A DNA stretch of 64,000 nucleotides from Paenibacillaceae bacterium (GCA_029256185.1 JAQSYI010000020.1:48905-112904), one strand, 5' to 3'. Shown: positions 45,793 to 54,471, numbered from the stretch's first letter. Program-made: numbers and translations. Notes: generated by a model not told the origin, from the sequence alone.

Positions 45793-47229
45793 TCAGGTGT
45801 ATATGAAATATGCAGTGGCCTGGCAGTCCAAATCCGGCGTCACCCGGATCCAATGGGCGCTGAAGCCTGTCGGGAATTCGTGGTGGACATAACCGTCCGC
45901 CTGAACCTTGACCCGATCGTAGATCACCCATGAACCGTCGCCGAGGAAATCAACCTCAAGCTTAAAGGTGACCTCATCTTCCGACTTCTGGGTCAAATGC
46001 AGGACCTTCTTGTCAAAACCCGTCATGAGGTAAGGATCCGACGGAAGATTCGCCTTCACTTCCTCTTCCCACCAGGGTCCGCCCCAGCCGGCAGGCTTGC
46101 CCCACTGCCACAGGTCGTCGGGCTTGCCGAACCACAGGTTCGATTCCGGATACCCGGTTACCAGATTCGTATCTCCTACAGGAGAGGTTTGGTTGGAGCC
46201 CATGACCATCATCCCCTTCCAGCAGGTGTAATCTGCAATCACGCGGATGTGGGAACATACCGGTTTGATTCCCCAGATTTTGTTGCGGAACGGCACCGGC
46301 GTCAGCTCATAGAACATGCCGGAAGCATCCATCATATAGCGCTCGGTTTCAATTTCACGGATGCGGGGCCACTCGGTCTGCCAGAAATGCTCAAAGTTGT
46401 GACTCGCCTTCGGCAACCGGTATTTCTGCCATTCGCCATTGATGAAGGCCATCATTATGGCAGAAGCACGATCCCAACCCGTGGCGAAAATGACCTCCCC
46501 CCAGTTTTTCCGGCCTGTCACTTCATTGAATGCGGTCCGTTGGACAATTGTCCACTGCTTGCCGTCCCATTCTGCCAACCGTCCACCTTGATGTTCTCCG
46601 GTATGATCCAGCTCACTAAAGGTGTTGTTCGCGACAACGACCCGTCCCGCTGCCGTATGTCCCGCTTTGAAGTGAGGCTGTGGCCGGTTTGCGATCACGT
46701 TGTTCCCTATCTTGTCCGTTTCCATCGTGCTGGCTTTTGCCATTGCATTCTGATACTTCTCCGCGACGGCCAGCTCTTCTGTAAGATCAAACAGAACTTC
46801 CGTTTTGAAAGTATTCAAATCCACTTCCAGCATGGGGCCTTCCATCGAGAGAAAGTACACTTTGTTTTGGGGGTCCGTCAAATGCTCCATCGTGGCGGCT
46901 AGTCGGTAATCCTTCACGCCGTCGATGGTACGGACATTGCCTTTGTGGTCGATAATGTGGGGACCGATGATAATGGAGTTCGATGCAGAGTGAATCAGCC
47001 GGTTGGCATAGGTGCCCACTACACTTTCCGGATGCTTGCGCATGTTCAAGTTATGATCGATTTCGTAGAGCCCGGAGCCTTCTCCGTAATGCGCGACATA
47101 AGTAATCATCCAGAGCCGGTCCGCCCAAGACATTAAACCGCCGATTCCGCATTCCGTCCGGAACGGAAGAACATCGGCACTGACTGACAGATGGGGAAAA
47201 ATACCGCTGACGTTATTAAATTGTGTCAT
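45793..47229 (-). CDS. Unrecognised 478-residue protein, possibly beta-propeller
   Basis: I do not recognise this family. There is no signal peptide or membrane helix, so it should be cytoplasmic. The sequence is rich in Trp, Gly and beta-strand-like patterns (GIGGLMSWADRLWMITYVAH; GTYANRLIHSASNSIIIGPH; NKVYFLSMEGPMLEVD), consistent with a propeller fold. An AAGGAGG ribosome site precedes the ATG at 47229. It is followed by a 2-hydroxyacid dehydrogenase gene and is divergent from a PocR/AraC regulator, which suggests an inducible catabolic pair. No catalytic residues can be named. Confidence 0.7.
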   Translation of the reverse strand: MTQFNNVSGIFPHLSVSADVLPFRTECGIGGLMSWADRLWMITYVAHYGEGSGLYEIDHNLNMRKHPESVVGTYANRLIHSASNSIIIGPHIIDHKGNVRTIDGVKDYRLAATMEHLTDPQNKVYFLSMEGPMLEVDLNTFKTEVLFDLTEELAVAEKYQNAMAKASTMETDKIGNNVIANRPQPHFKAGHTAAGRVVVANNTFSELDHTGEHQGGRLAEWDGKQWTIVQRTAFNEVTGRKNWGEVIFATGWDRASAIMMAFINGEWQKYRLPKASHNFEHFWQTEWPRIREIETERYMMDASGMFYELTPVPFRNKIWGIKPVCSHIRVIADYTCWKGMMVMGSNQTSPVGDTNLVTGYPESNLWFGKPDDLWQWGKPAGWGGPWWEEEVKANLPSDPYLMTGFDKKVLHLTQKSEDEVTFKLEVDFLGDGSWVIYDRVKVQADGYVHHEFPTGFSAHWIRVTPDLDCQATAYFIYT

Positions 47230-47249
47230 TTCTATATACCTCCTTGTTT

Positions 47250-47269
47250 TCTGATATAATCATATCAGA
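47250..47269. promoter_or_regulatory. Inverted-repeat operator in the divergent promoter region
   Basis: TCTGATATAATCATATCAGA is a perfect dyad with 8-base arms around AATC. It contains TATAAT on the plus strand and TATGAT on the minus strand. It sits 20 bases upstream of the 478-residue protein gene and about 75 bases before the AraC gene. A likely regulator binding site. Confidence 0.6.
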
Positions 47270-47344
47270 AGCAGGAGTAAGCTCTCCTTGATGCGTTTTT
47301 GAAAAACTAGCATAATTTTAAGCAGTTGGAGGGTTGTACCGGCC

Positions 47345-48244
47345 ATGAAACTTTCCGGATTTGAATTGCCCAAGTGGCTTCAGCTTGTCAGCAACCGTTA
47401 CGGGATCGGCATCAACCTGCATGATATTTCAGGCGTCAGCCAGATTGATGAGAGCATGGCGGAAGCGTTCGCCCCCTACCTGTACCACAACAACGCTTTC
47501 TGTAATTATCTTAAAAAATTTGAGAAAACCTATAATGACTGTGCCCGCAATAAGGACATCTTATGCTGGATGTGCAACAAGCATGATTCACCGTTTTACG
47601 GAACATGTTACATGGGAGTCGGGGAGATCCGCTATCCGGTACGATGGAACGGCAGGCTGATCGCTTTTTTGTGCGTGGGGCAATTTTATACGGATTTGGA
47701 CAGATCGTTGCAAGTGTTAGGTGCCGGCATTGACAAGTACGAACTCGATGCTAAGGAAGCCTCGCGCCGGTACTTGTCGGTGTCCAAACCACTTCCTGCG
47801 GAATATGAAGAAATTGTCCTTCAAATTGGTCTGCTATCCGAATATATCAGTCTTCACTACGGGAAATTCCTCTCTATGTCGAAAAATGGCCTAAGTATGG
47901 AGGAAGCAGCCGAAAGCCACAAATGCAATTATATCGTCAACCGGACACTGAGCTATATTCACGACAATTATCAAAACCAACTCACTCTCAAGGTTCTGGC
48001 CGGCAACTGCTACTGCAGTGAGCCCTATCTAAGCACCCTGTTCAAAACAAAAGTCGGCACAACGGTCATTGAATATATCAACAGCTACCGTGTTGCCAAA
48101 GCCAAGGAACTGCTCGATGTAACCGTCCTTCCAATAACTGTAATCGCTTTCCGTTGCGGATTCGGTGACTCCAACTACTTTTCACGGGTGTTCCGCAGGG
48201 TCGTTGGCTTGAGTCCCCGGGAATATCGTCAGCGTAAGCAGTAG
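47345..48244 (+). CDS. AraC-family regulator with PocR sensory domain
   Basis: A 299-residue regulator. Residues 1 to about 170 form a PocR-type ligand domain: GIGINLHDISGV, then a Cys-bearing stretch NAFCNYLKKFEKTYNDCARN followed by CWMCNKH and GTCYMGVGEIRYPV. The last 105 residues hold two AraC helix-turn-helix units (LKVLAGNCYCSEPYLSTLFK; VIAFRCGFGDSNYFSRVFRR). The PocR domain binds small organic ligands or senses redox or metal state through its cysteines in related proteins. It is divergent from the 478-residue protein and dehydrogenase genes, which it probably controls. Confidence 0.88.
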   Translation: MKLSGFELPKWLQLVSNRYGIGINLHDISGVSQIDESMAEAFAPYLYHNNAFCNYLKKFEKTYNDCARNKDILCWMCNKHDSPFYGTCYMGVGEIRYPVRWNGRLIAFLCVGQFYTDLDRSLQVLGAGIDKYELDAKEASRRYLSVSKPLPAEYEEIVLQIGLLSEYISLHYGKFLSMSKNGLSMEEAAESHKCNYIVNRTLSYIHDNYQNQLTLKVLAGNCYCSEPYLSTLFKTKVGTTVIEYINSYRVAKAKELLDVTVLPITVIAFRCGFGDSNYFSRVFRRVVGLSPREYRQRKQ

Positions 48245-48304
48245 GAGCCCTGCAGCTGCAATTCCGTCCGGCAATGAGTATGCATAACACGAGACCGAAA
48301 AATG

Positions 48305-48334
48305 AAAAGGCGAAAGCCTTGGTTTGGTTTTTCC
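48305..48334. terminator. Possible terminator between convergent genes
   Basis: AAGGC-GAAA-GCCTT (48307-48320) is a short stem with T-rich sequence on the plus side and TTTTCATTTTT on the minus side. It could serve both the AraC gene and the DUF155 pair. Confidence 0.5.
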
Positions 48335-48337
48335 CCA

Positions 48338-49255
48338 TTACCAAAAATGAAAGAACATCCCCACCAGACTCACCGCAGGAAACAGCCCTAAAAGGAAAAT
48401 CTCGAACAGATACAGCCGGTTCTCGCTTTGCCGGTAGCTTAGGGAGTTATAGGTCTTCATCGTGCTGCGGAGACTGTCGATTTTGCGCTGAAGCACATCG
48501 AACCGGTCGTTCATCTCATAGTATTCCGCCAGACAGTCGTACAGCTCCCTGCCGTTCCTGGTATGATTGGCGTCCACAGACCGTTCAAAGATCCGGATGC
48601 TGCTGATAATTTCATACTCGAATTTGAGAAACTTGGTCATCAAGAGCGACAGCGTCTTCTTATTGATCCTCAGCCTGCCCCGCTTCAGATAATCGATATA
48701 AGCGCCGGATTCATCCATATTCTCATCCACATCGGTTTCGATTTTGTTCAACGCCGTGGATTTGGCCAGAATGATGGCTATCAGTTGAATGATAGGCTCC
48801 TCATACTTGAAGCTGCGGCCGCTGCCCTCCCATGGTGAGAAATTCCCGTCATCCCCAATCTCCAGCAGATGGCTTTCGGAGAAACGGGCAATCATGGAGT
48901 AATCGATGGAGTCCACCATTCCCGCGATAAATTCCAGGAAGGTCTGGATCTCCCATTCCCCCAGATTAACGAAGGTGATGCAGCCGAATTCAAACAGATA
49001 GACATACATGCCGTCGCAGGGTTTCTTCAGAATTTGCTCCAATTGAGGCCCGGACAGCATAATAAATTCTTTCCAGACGCTGGTTTTCTGCACTCCAGGG
49101 ATAGGCGCTTGATGCCCTCCCTTTGATGCCATGCGTTTGTCAAGAAGCGAAGCCGCTTCCCCGTTTATACGTTCTGAGACTTTGAAGAATGCCGCGGGCT
49201 TTTCCAAGGGGATGCTCATACCGATTTTGCAGCTTTTGAAATAAATGGTTGTCAT
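48338..49255 (-). CDS. DUF155/RMD1-family protein, copy 2
   Basis: A 305-residue protein of the DUF155 (YagE/RMD1) family, which in yeast includes RMD1 and whose bacterial role is unknown. Family features are the FEFGCITFVNLGEWEIQTFLEF strand-helix region, a long coiled helix (FDVLQRKIDSLRSTMKTYNS) and one C-terminal membrane helix (FEIFLLGLFPAVSLVGMFF). An ATG at 49255 has AAGGTGG just upstream; the GTG at 49264 is less likely. It starts about 10 bases after the stop of its paralogue, so the two are cotranscribed and may form a heteromer at the membrane. Confidence 0.83.
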   Translation of the reverse strand: MTTIYFKSCKIGMSIPLEKPAAFFKVSERINGEAASLLDKRMASKGGHQAPIPGVQKTSVWKEFIMLSGPQLEQILKKPCDGMYVYLFEFGCITFVNLGEWEIQTFLEFIAGMVDSIDYSMIARFSESHLLEIGDDGNFSPWEGSGRSFKYEEPIIQLIAIILAKSTALNKIETDVDENMDESGAYIDYLKRGRLRINKKTLSLLMTKFLKFEYEIISSIRIFERSVDANHTRNGRELYDCLAEYYEMNDRFDVLQRKIDSLRSTMKTYNSLSYRQSENRLYLFEIFLLGLFPAVSLVGMFFHFW

Positions 49256-49265
49256 GGGCGCCACC

Positions 49266-50093
49266 TTATCTGAAGATTTCGACCAGCATCAGGATAACCT
49301 CGGCAACAATGAGTGCGACAATGACCCATTCCACGAACAGGCCTCTGATCGAGTGGCTGATCGTGGAGAAGCCCTCCATCATGTTATAGAGTATCTCCGT
49401 CTTGTTCTTCAGAATCGCATACCGGTCGTTCAACTCAAAAAAATCGGACATCCGGTCGTAGAGCTCCCCGGCATTGCTGTTGGTCCAGGTGATATCAGGC
49501 TTATCCAAAATCATAATATAGGCGATGGTATTGTATTCATGGCGGACAATTCTGGCGGTGGTCCGGGCCAATTCCTTGTCGCTGATCCGCAGCTTGCCCT
49601 TCTCCAGCCGGTCGATCATGGTCTCCAGCTTGTCGAGAATCCGGCCCAACTGCTCCTCTGTCTTCTCCAGCGCCACGGACTTGGCGATTACAACGGAGAT
49701 CAGCTCAGGGTAGAATATCTCGAACTGGGGAGCCATGACATACTCGTCGGTCATCTCGATCCCCGGCGTCTCTCCGATATGCAGGCTGTAGTCATCGGAA
49801 TACCGCTCCGGATGCCTGACCTCGATATCCGACTCGAAGGAATGGATGTAGTTGAGGAACGTGGTGATTTCCTCTTGCCGCTGATGATTAATAAACACGA
49901 CGCTGCCAAAAGAGAATACCAGCACTTTTTGCAGCCCGGCGACCTCTTTGCCCAGAATGCTCTTTAGAATATCGTCCTGGAGAATCAGCGGTTCTTCCCA
50001 GGTGTATTTTTTGGGAATGCCGCAGTCATTGGCAATTTTATTCAGATCAATCTCGTTGGCTACGGCAAAAGCCTTGAAGCTCATTGCGTCCAT
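49266..50093 (-). CDS. DUF155/RMD1-family protein, copy 1
   Basis: A 275-residue paralogue of the downstream protein. It shares the FSFGSVVFINHQRQEEITTFLN core, the coiled helix (RYAILKNKTEILYNMMEGFS) and a C-terminal membrane helix (FVEWVIVALIVAEVILMLVE). The two are clearly diverged rather than a recent duplication. The ribosome site AAGGTGATG precedes the ATG at 50093. A TATAAT at 50118-50123 (minus) lies next to the terminal repeat of a MITE-like element, which may supply the -35. Function unknown. Confidence 0.83.
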   Translation of the reverse strand: MDAMSFKAFAVANEIDLNKIANDCGIPKKYTWEEPLILQDDILKSILGKEVAGLQKVLVFSFGSVVFINHQRQEEITTFLNYIHSFESDIEVRHPERYSDDYSLHIGETPGIEMTDEYVMAPQFEIFYPELISVVIAKSVALEKTEEQLGRILDKLETMIDRLEKGKLRISDKELARTTARIVRHEYNTIAYIMILDKPDITWTNSNAGELYDRMSDFFELNDRYAILKNKTEILYNMMEGFSTISHSIRGLFVEWVIVALIVAEVILMLVEIFR

Positions 50094-50130
50094 TGGTCAT
50101 CACCTTTCTATAAAAGAATTATACCAATAA

Positions 50131-50294
50131 TTAGGGTGTGTTTGGCAACTCCGTGGGGAGCATATTTAGTCGAATTTTCGTTTCTGGCAAGGCGCTCTTG
50201 TGCAGGCGTACCGTGGTACGTCAAGCAAAAGCAACGAAGCTAGGGGCGAAAAGGCGGCGAAAGATGCCCTCAAGCGAGTTTTCAGACACGCCCA
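50131..50294. mobile_element. MITE-like element with terminal inverted repeats
   Basis: A non-coding stretch of about 164 bp. The left end is GGGTGTGTTTGGCAACTC and the right end, read on the minus strand, is GGGCGTGTCTGAAAACTC; the two match at 14 of 18 positions. Inside is a strong palindrome CGTACCGTGGTACG. It has no transposase, so it would need a helper. No clear target duplication was seen. A related end sequence is at 15504-15529. The gap 50094-50492 otherwise holds the promoter regions on each side. Confidence 0.65.
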
Positions 50295-50430
50295 AGTGCG
50301 CTGGCAATGAAATACCCATGGATTAATATATGACAAGCCCCGTATTCATAATTCTTCCAATATTCTCATTTAGCTGCGCTTTTAAACCGGAAGGTATCCG
50401 TTTCAATTTTCCATATTGGCCATTATGCCG

Positions 50431-50477
50431 TTGACAGTCAGTAGAGGAGCTTTTACAATTAGAGTAAATACTCTAAT
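50431..50477 (+). promoter_or_regulatory. Promoter and operator of the TetR-nitroreductase operon
   Basis: TTGACA (50431-50436) and TACAAT (50454-50459) have a 17-base spacer. A perfect dyad, ATTAGAGTA-AA-TACTCTAAT at 50458-50477, overlaps the end of the -10 and the start point, the classic position for TetR autorepression. Confidence 0.85.
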
Positions 50478-50492
50478 CAGGAAGTGGTATCC

Positions 50493-51098
50493 ATGTCTTC
50501 CGCCAAGGAACGGATTCTGCTGGCAGCCGTCGGCCTGTTCAATGAACATGGCACAGGCAAGGTTTCTACGAACCACATTGCTGCGGGAGCGGGGATGAGT
50601 CCGGGGAATCTGTACTATCACTATAAAAATAAAGAAGAAATCATCCGGGGTATCCTGGAGCAGATGTATACCAGTTGGACTCCTGTCTGGTCGGTTTCGG
50701 ATCATATGCAGGTGACCGAGGAAGATTTGCGTGAGCGGCTTCTGTTAAATTTTCAGATTTTATGGGAATACCGCTTCTTTTACCGGGAGGCGGTTGTACT
50801 GCTTCAATCGGATGAACGGCTGCAGAGAGAGCACACCCGCATGATGGAGCGGAGAATGGAGGATCAGGAGACTTTTGTGAGCATGTTCATCCGGGACGGG
50901 GTGTTGAGGAAGGACCTGACCCCGGTGAATCTCCGCAAGCTGCTGACAGCGGCATGGATCATCGCCAACAATTGGCTGGGCTTTCTGGAAATGAACGGAA
51001 CTGATGTTTCACCGGAGCGGTTTCAAGAAGGTGCGGAATTGATCTGGTCTGTGTTTGCCCCTTATCTGGCCGCCGATGTCCACAGAGAGGAAGGATGA
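50493..51098 (+). CDS. TetR-family transcriptional regulator
   Basis: A 201-residue repressor. The N-terminal helix-turn-helix is RILLAAVGLFNEHGTGKVST followed by IAAGAGMSPGNLYYHYKNKE, a strong TetR signature; the rest is a ligand-binding helical domain. AGGAA lies 9 bases before the ATG at 50493; an upstream GTG touches that site. A 20-base dyad overlaps its own promoter. It ends 3 bases before the nitroreductase-like gene, so the two form an operon and the inducer is probably that enzyme's substrate or a product. Confidence 0.93.
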   Translation: MSSAKERILLAAVGLFNEHGTGKVSTNHIAAGAGMSPGNLYYHYKNKEEIIRGILEQMYTSWTPVWSVSDHMQVTEEDLRERLLLNFQILWEYRFFYREAVVLLQSDERLQREHTRMMERRMEDQETFVSMFIRDGVLRKDLTPVNLRKLLTAAWIIANNWLGFLEMNGTDVSPERFQEGAELIWSVFAPYLAADVHREEG

Positions 51099-51101
51099 CT
51101 T

Positions 51102-52283
51102 ATGACAAAGCTCTCACGAAGAAGCTTCCTGAAGGGAACGGCGGCTGCGGTTGCTCTTTTGTCGGCAGGAGGGGTGATTCGGGCGGTTGACCAGGGAGGG
51201 TTCTCCACAGGCCGCGGCCCTGCTTATGAAGCGTGGAAGCATTGGGAGAGCCATGATTACGGGGGCGACCCGCTGCTTAGGCTGGTGAAAACCGGTGTAC
51301 TGGCGGCAAGCGCCCACAATACCCAACCGTGGCTATTCCGGGTAAGCGGGCAGAAACTCCAATTATTCGCTGATATCTCCCGCAATCTAGGAGCGATGGA
51401 CCCCTGCATGAGAGAAATGAATCTCAGCTTGGGATGTGCCTTGGAGAATCTGATGCTGGCAGCAGCCGCTTATGGCTACAAGCCGCAGGAAACTCTCTAC
51501 AACGGAGGGCCGGAACAGATTCTCGCTGCCGATATTGCTCTTTCTCCAGGGACAGAAGAGCGGTCCGGATTGTATGCCGCCATCGGCAGACGGCATACCA
51601 ACCGGGGGGCTTATGACAAAGACAGACCGGTGCAAGCGGCCGTGCTGCAAGAACTGGATCGGCTGGGGGCCGGTCTGTCCGCCGCCAGGGTGATCTGGTT
51701 CTCGTCTCCTGCAGAGAAGGCGGAGATGGGGAGTCTGGTTATCCGGGCCACAGAGGCAATCGCCGGCGATTCGCAGCAGACAGAGGACAGCCATAGGTGG
51801 TACCGCCAGGATTGGCAGGAGATCCAGCGGCATAAGGACGGTCCTACGATGGATGCCACGGGGAATCCCGCTCTTACCCGCTTCTTCGGCAAGCTGCTGC
51901 CGGTATCGGCCAAAACGTCCAATGCCTATTGGCTCAAAATGACCAAAGGCATACAGGTGCCTACTGCCGCCGTGTTCGGTACCATCGTGGTCAGGGACCG
52001 GCGGGAGCGGAGCCAACTGTTGCAGGCGGGCAGGCTGTGGCAGCGGCTGCATCTATGGGCAGCGGGGAACGGTTTGGCTGCGCAGCCTCTGAACCAGCCC
52101 CATGAGCGACAGGACCGGGAGCTTCAAGAGGGAAGCGAGCCGGTCTTCGGGCAGGCGCTTCAGAACCTCGTGAACGCTCCCGGCTATGAGTCCGTGTTCA
52201 CTTTCCGCATGGGTTATCCTCTGGACCAGGCATTGCGCAGTCCAAGGCGGCCCGCCCGGGAGGTAATGCTTACATATATCTGA
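51102..52283 (+). CDS. Tat-exported nitroreductase-family (Acg-like) protein
   Basis: A 393-residue protein with a twin-arginine signal (LSRRSFLKGTAAAVALLSAG), so it is folded with its cofactor and exported. The mature part has nitroreductase-fold features: VLAASAHNTQPWLF, which contacts FMN in this family, IGRRHTNRGAYDKDRP, and GYPLDQALRSPRRP near the end. The Acg-like subgroup has two fused half-domains and often unknown activity. The GAGGAAGG ribosome site overlaps the end of the TetR gene. A terminator follows at 52373. Likely an FMN-dependent reductase on the outer face of the membrane. Confidence 0.85.
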   Translation: MTKLSRRSFLKGTAAAVALLSAGGVIRAVDQGGFSTGRGPAYEAWKHWESHDYGGDPLLRLVKTGVLAASAHNTQPWLFRVSGQKLQLFADISRNLGAMDPCMREMNLSLGCALENLMLAAAAYGYKPQETLYNGGPEQILAADIALSPGTEERSGLYAAIGRRHTNRGAYDKDRPVQAAVLQELDRLGAGLSAARVIWFSSPAEKAEMGSLVIRATEAIAGDSQQTEDSHRWYRQDWQEIQRHKDGPTMDATGNPALTRFFGKLLPVSAKTSNAYWLKMTKGIQVPTAAVFGTIVVRDRRERSQLLQAGRLWQRLHLWAAGNGLAAQPLNQPHERQDRELQEGSEPVFGQALQNLVNAPGYESVFTFRMGYPLDQALRSPRRPAREVMLTYI

Positions 52284-52372
52284 ATATTTCGCTAAAACCG
52301 CATATGTTCCTTATACCTTCATGCGCATACCCTGACTTCTTCGTCGCTCAAAATCTTCATATGCATCATCCG

Positions 52373-52417
52373 ACTCCCCTAGTGCCTTGTACCACTCTGG
52401 CGCTAGGGGAGTTTTCC
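52373..52417 (+). terminator. Rho-independent terminator after the nitroreductase gene
   Basis: ACTCCCCTAGTGCC (52373-52386) pairs with GGCGCTAGGGGAGT (52399-52412) in a stem of about 13 bp, followed by TTTT. Confidence 0.88.
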
Positions 52418-52448
52418 TTTTGGCGGAGGCAGAGCAGGTGTTTTTGAC

Positions 52449-52538
52449 TTATACCGCCAGCTTCTCCAAATCAATGGGACGGGCATTCCGCAGAAAGGGT
52501 ACCTCGTCCCATCCGCGGTAATATCTGTAATTAAGTCG
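52449..52538 (-). pseudogene. Possible 3' remnant of a lost gene
   Basis: In the 421-base gap 52284-52704 the minus strand carries 29 codons, open between a TAG at 52541 and a TAA at 52449, reading protein-like sequence that ends RPIDLEKLAV (with YRGWDEVPFLRNA before it). It has no start or ribosome site. The codon use resembles genuine genes here. It may be the C-terminal tail of a deleted gene, but could be chance. The rest of the gap (52542-52704) is AT-rich leader of the chemoreceptor gene. Confidence 0.3.
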
Positions 52539-52704
52539 CTAATATTAGCTATTTACAACAATTATAATAATGGATATACTTTAGACAATAATCGACAATT
52601 ATCTGCTGAATCCAGAGGCCTGTACGGCAAGAAATGCATGGAAATACCATACATAATATGCCAGAAGACCTACTATTACCATTATTAATAAGGGGGAAGG
52701 TATC

Positions 52705-54471
52705 ATGAAATCCCGGTTGCATTGGAGAGCTGCGGGCTCCTCGCTCAAAATCAAGCTGATTTTTTTTACAGTAAGCTTATTGCTCCTTTCTTGTCTGATG
52801 ATTGGTATCCCCAGCTATTATGTGGCTAACCGTGAACTGGATGCCCAGGGCAAGGTCATTCTCCAAAACGGAGTCAACATGGCGCTTATGCTTATCGATT
52901 CCGCGAATAAGGAAGTAAAGTCCGGCAAGCTGTCTATGGAGGAGGCCCAGGAGCAGGTAAAAGCCTATCTCTTGGGAGAGAAACAGCAGGACGGGTCCCG
53001 TTCTCTTAATAATAACGTCAATCTGGGCGACAATGGCTACTTCCTTGTCTACGATGCCAAAGGGAAACTGCTTGCCCATCCCTCCCTGGAAGGACAGACC
53101 ATGTGGGATACTGTAGATAAACAAGATAGCAGCTACAAGTTCGTGCAAGATCAGATCAGCACAGCCCGGAATGGCGGAGGCTTCACTTATTACGCCTGGA
53201 CCCTGCCCAATTCAGAGGCCATTGGCACCAAAATCACTTATTCTGCTGTGAATGAAGAATGGGGATGGACGGTTGTGGCCGGTTCTTATATGGAAGATTA
53301 TAACAAGGGCGCCCAGAAAATTACCGTACTGATCGAAATCGCGATTCTGATCGTGCTTGTGTTAGGCATTTCGGTTTCCTTGCTGTTCATCCACGGGATC
53401 ACGCGGCCGCTGAAGCAGCTGGTGGAGACAATGAAGCGGATTGAGCAGGGGGATCTTACCACCCAATTATCTATTAAGCGTACGGACGAGATTGGTGTGG
53501 TGGCGACGGGCTTCAATAATATGATTGCTGCGCAGCGGAGCATGATCCGGGAGGTGGTGGATTCCAGCACGGCCATGTCCAATCTGGTAACGGACACCAA
53601 CAGGCATATGGAGGAGCTTAATGAAAGCATCACCCGCATCTCGGAAGCAACCGGATATATCTCGGCAGGAATGGAGGAAACCGCAGCTTCCATGCAGGAG
53701 ATGAACGCCACCTCCACCGAGATTGGCTCCGCTATCGGCAATATTGCCTCCAAGGCTCAGCAAGGCGCCGCTTCAGCGGATGAGGTGAGCCAGCGGGCGG
53801 TCCTGCTCAAGACCGACGCCCAGAAGAACAAGCAGGCCGCCCATGAAATCTACGCGGAAAGCCATGAGAAAATGCGCGCAGCCATCGAGGATTCCAAGAA
53901 AATCGAGCAGGTCCGCATCCTCTCGGAGTCTGTGCTGGCTATCACAGCCCAAACGAACCTGCTGGCGCTCAATGCGGCGATTGAAGCGGCCAGAGCCGGA
54001 GATGCAGGCCGGGGGTTCGCGGTTGTGGCTACGGAGATCCGGAAGCTCGCCGAGCATTCCAAGCAGACCGTTACCCAAATCCAGGGCGTCGCCAATGATG
54101 TTGTTCTGTCGGTGGAAAGGCTGGTGGCCAGCTCCGAGGATCTGCTCGGCTTCGTCAACTCCCAGGTGATCGGCGGCAATGAGCTGCTGGTGGAGACCGG
54201 AGAGCAATACAGCGCAGACGCGGAGCTGATGGACGAGCTTGTGGGAGACATCAGTGTAACCGCAGAAGAAGTGCTGGCTTCCACCAGCAGCATGATCCGG
54301 GCGATTGATGAAGTAACCAAGGCCACCACCGAAGGCGCCGAGGGAACCACCCAGATCGCCGAACAGGTGGGCGACATCATCCTGAAGTCGGGGGAGGTCA
54401 TCAAGGTAACCAACCAGTCCAAAACCATCGCCGACAGCCTGCTGGAGAATGTCTCGAGGTTTACGCTGTAA
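52705..54471 (+). CDS. Methyl-accepting chemotaxis protein
   Basis: A 588-residue chemoreceptor. A first membrane helix (about 15-38) is followed by an extracellular sCache_2-type sensor (VNLGDNGYFLVYDAKGKLLA; EEWGWTVVAGSYMEDY), a second helix near 208-232, a HAMP linker (RPLKQLVETMKRIEQGDL) and the long signalling coiled coil with the conserved hairpin tip (AITAQTNLLALNAAIEAARA). All parts needed to signal through CheA/CheW are present. The ribosome site AGGGGGAAGG is good. It stands alone next to a sugar operon and might steer cells towards that substrate, but the ligand is unknown. Confidence 0.93.
   Translation: MKSRLHWRAAGSSLKIKLIFFTVSLLLLSCLMIGIPSYYVANRELDAQGKVILQNGVNMALMLIDSANKEVKSGKLSMEEAQEQVKAYLLGEKQQDGSRSLNNNVNLGDNGYFLVYDAKGKLLAHPSLEGQTMWDTVDKQDSSYKFVQDQISTARNGGGFTYYAWTLPNSEAIGTKITYSAVNEEWGWTVVAGSYMEDYNKGAQKITVLIEIAILIVLVLGISVSLLFIHGITRPLKQLVETMKRIEQGDLTTQLSIKRTDEIGVVATGFNNMIAAQRSMIREVVDSSTAMSNLVTDTNRHMEELNESITRISEATGYISAGMEETAASMQEMNATSTEIGSAIGNIASKAQQGAASADEVSQRAVLLKTDAQKNKQAAHEIYAESHEKMRAAIEDSKKIEQVRILSESVLAITAQTNLLALNAAIEAARAGDAGRGFAVVATEIRKLAEHSKQTVTQIQGVANDVVLSVERLVASSEDLLGFVNSQVIGGNELLVETGEQYSADAELMDELVGDISVTAEEVLASTSSMIRAIDEVTKATTEGAEGTTQIAEQVGDIILKSGEVIKVTNQSKTIADSLLENVSRFTL

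Noticed and set aside
45997..46902. 301-codon plus-strand frame opposite the 478-residue gene
   Set aside because: The minus-strand gene has a strong ribosome site and coherent composition; the plus frame is Arg/His/Pro-rich with no domain.
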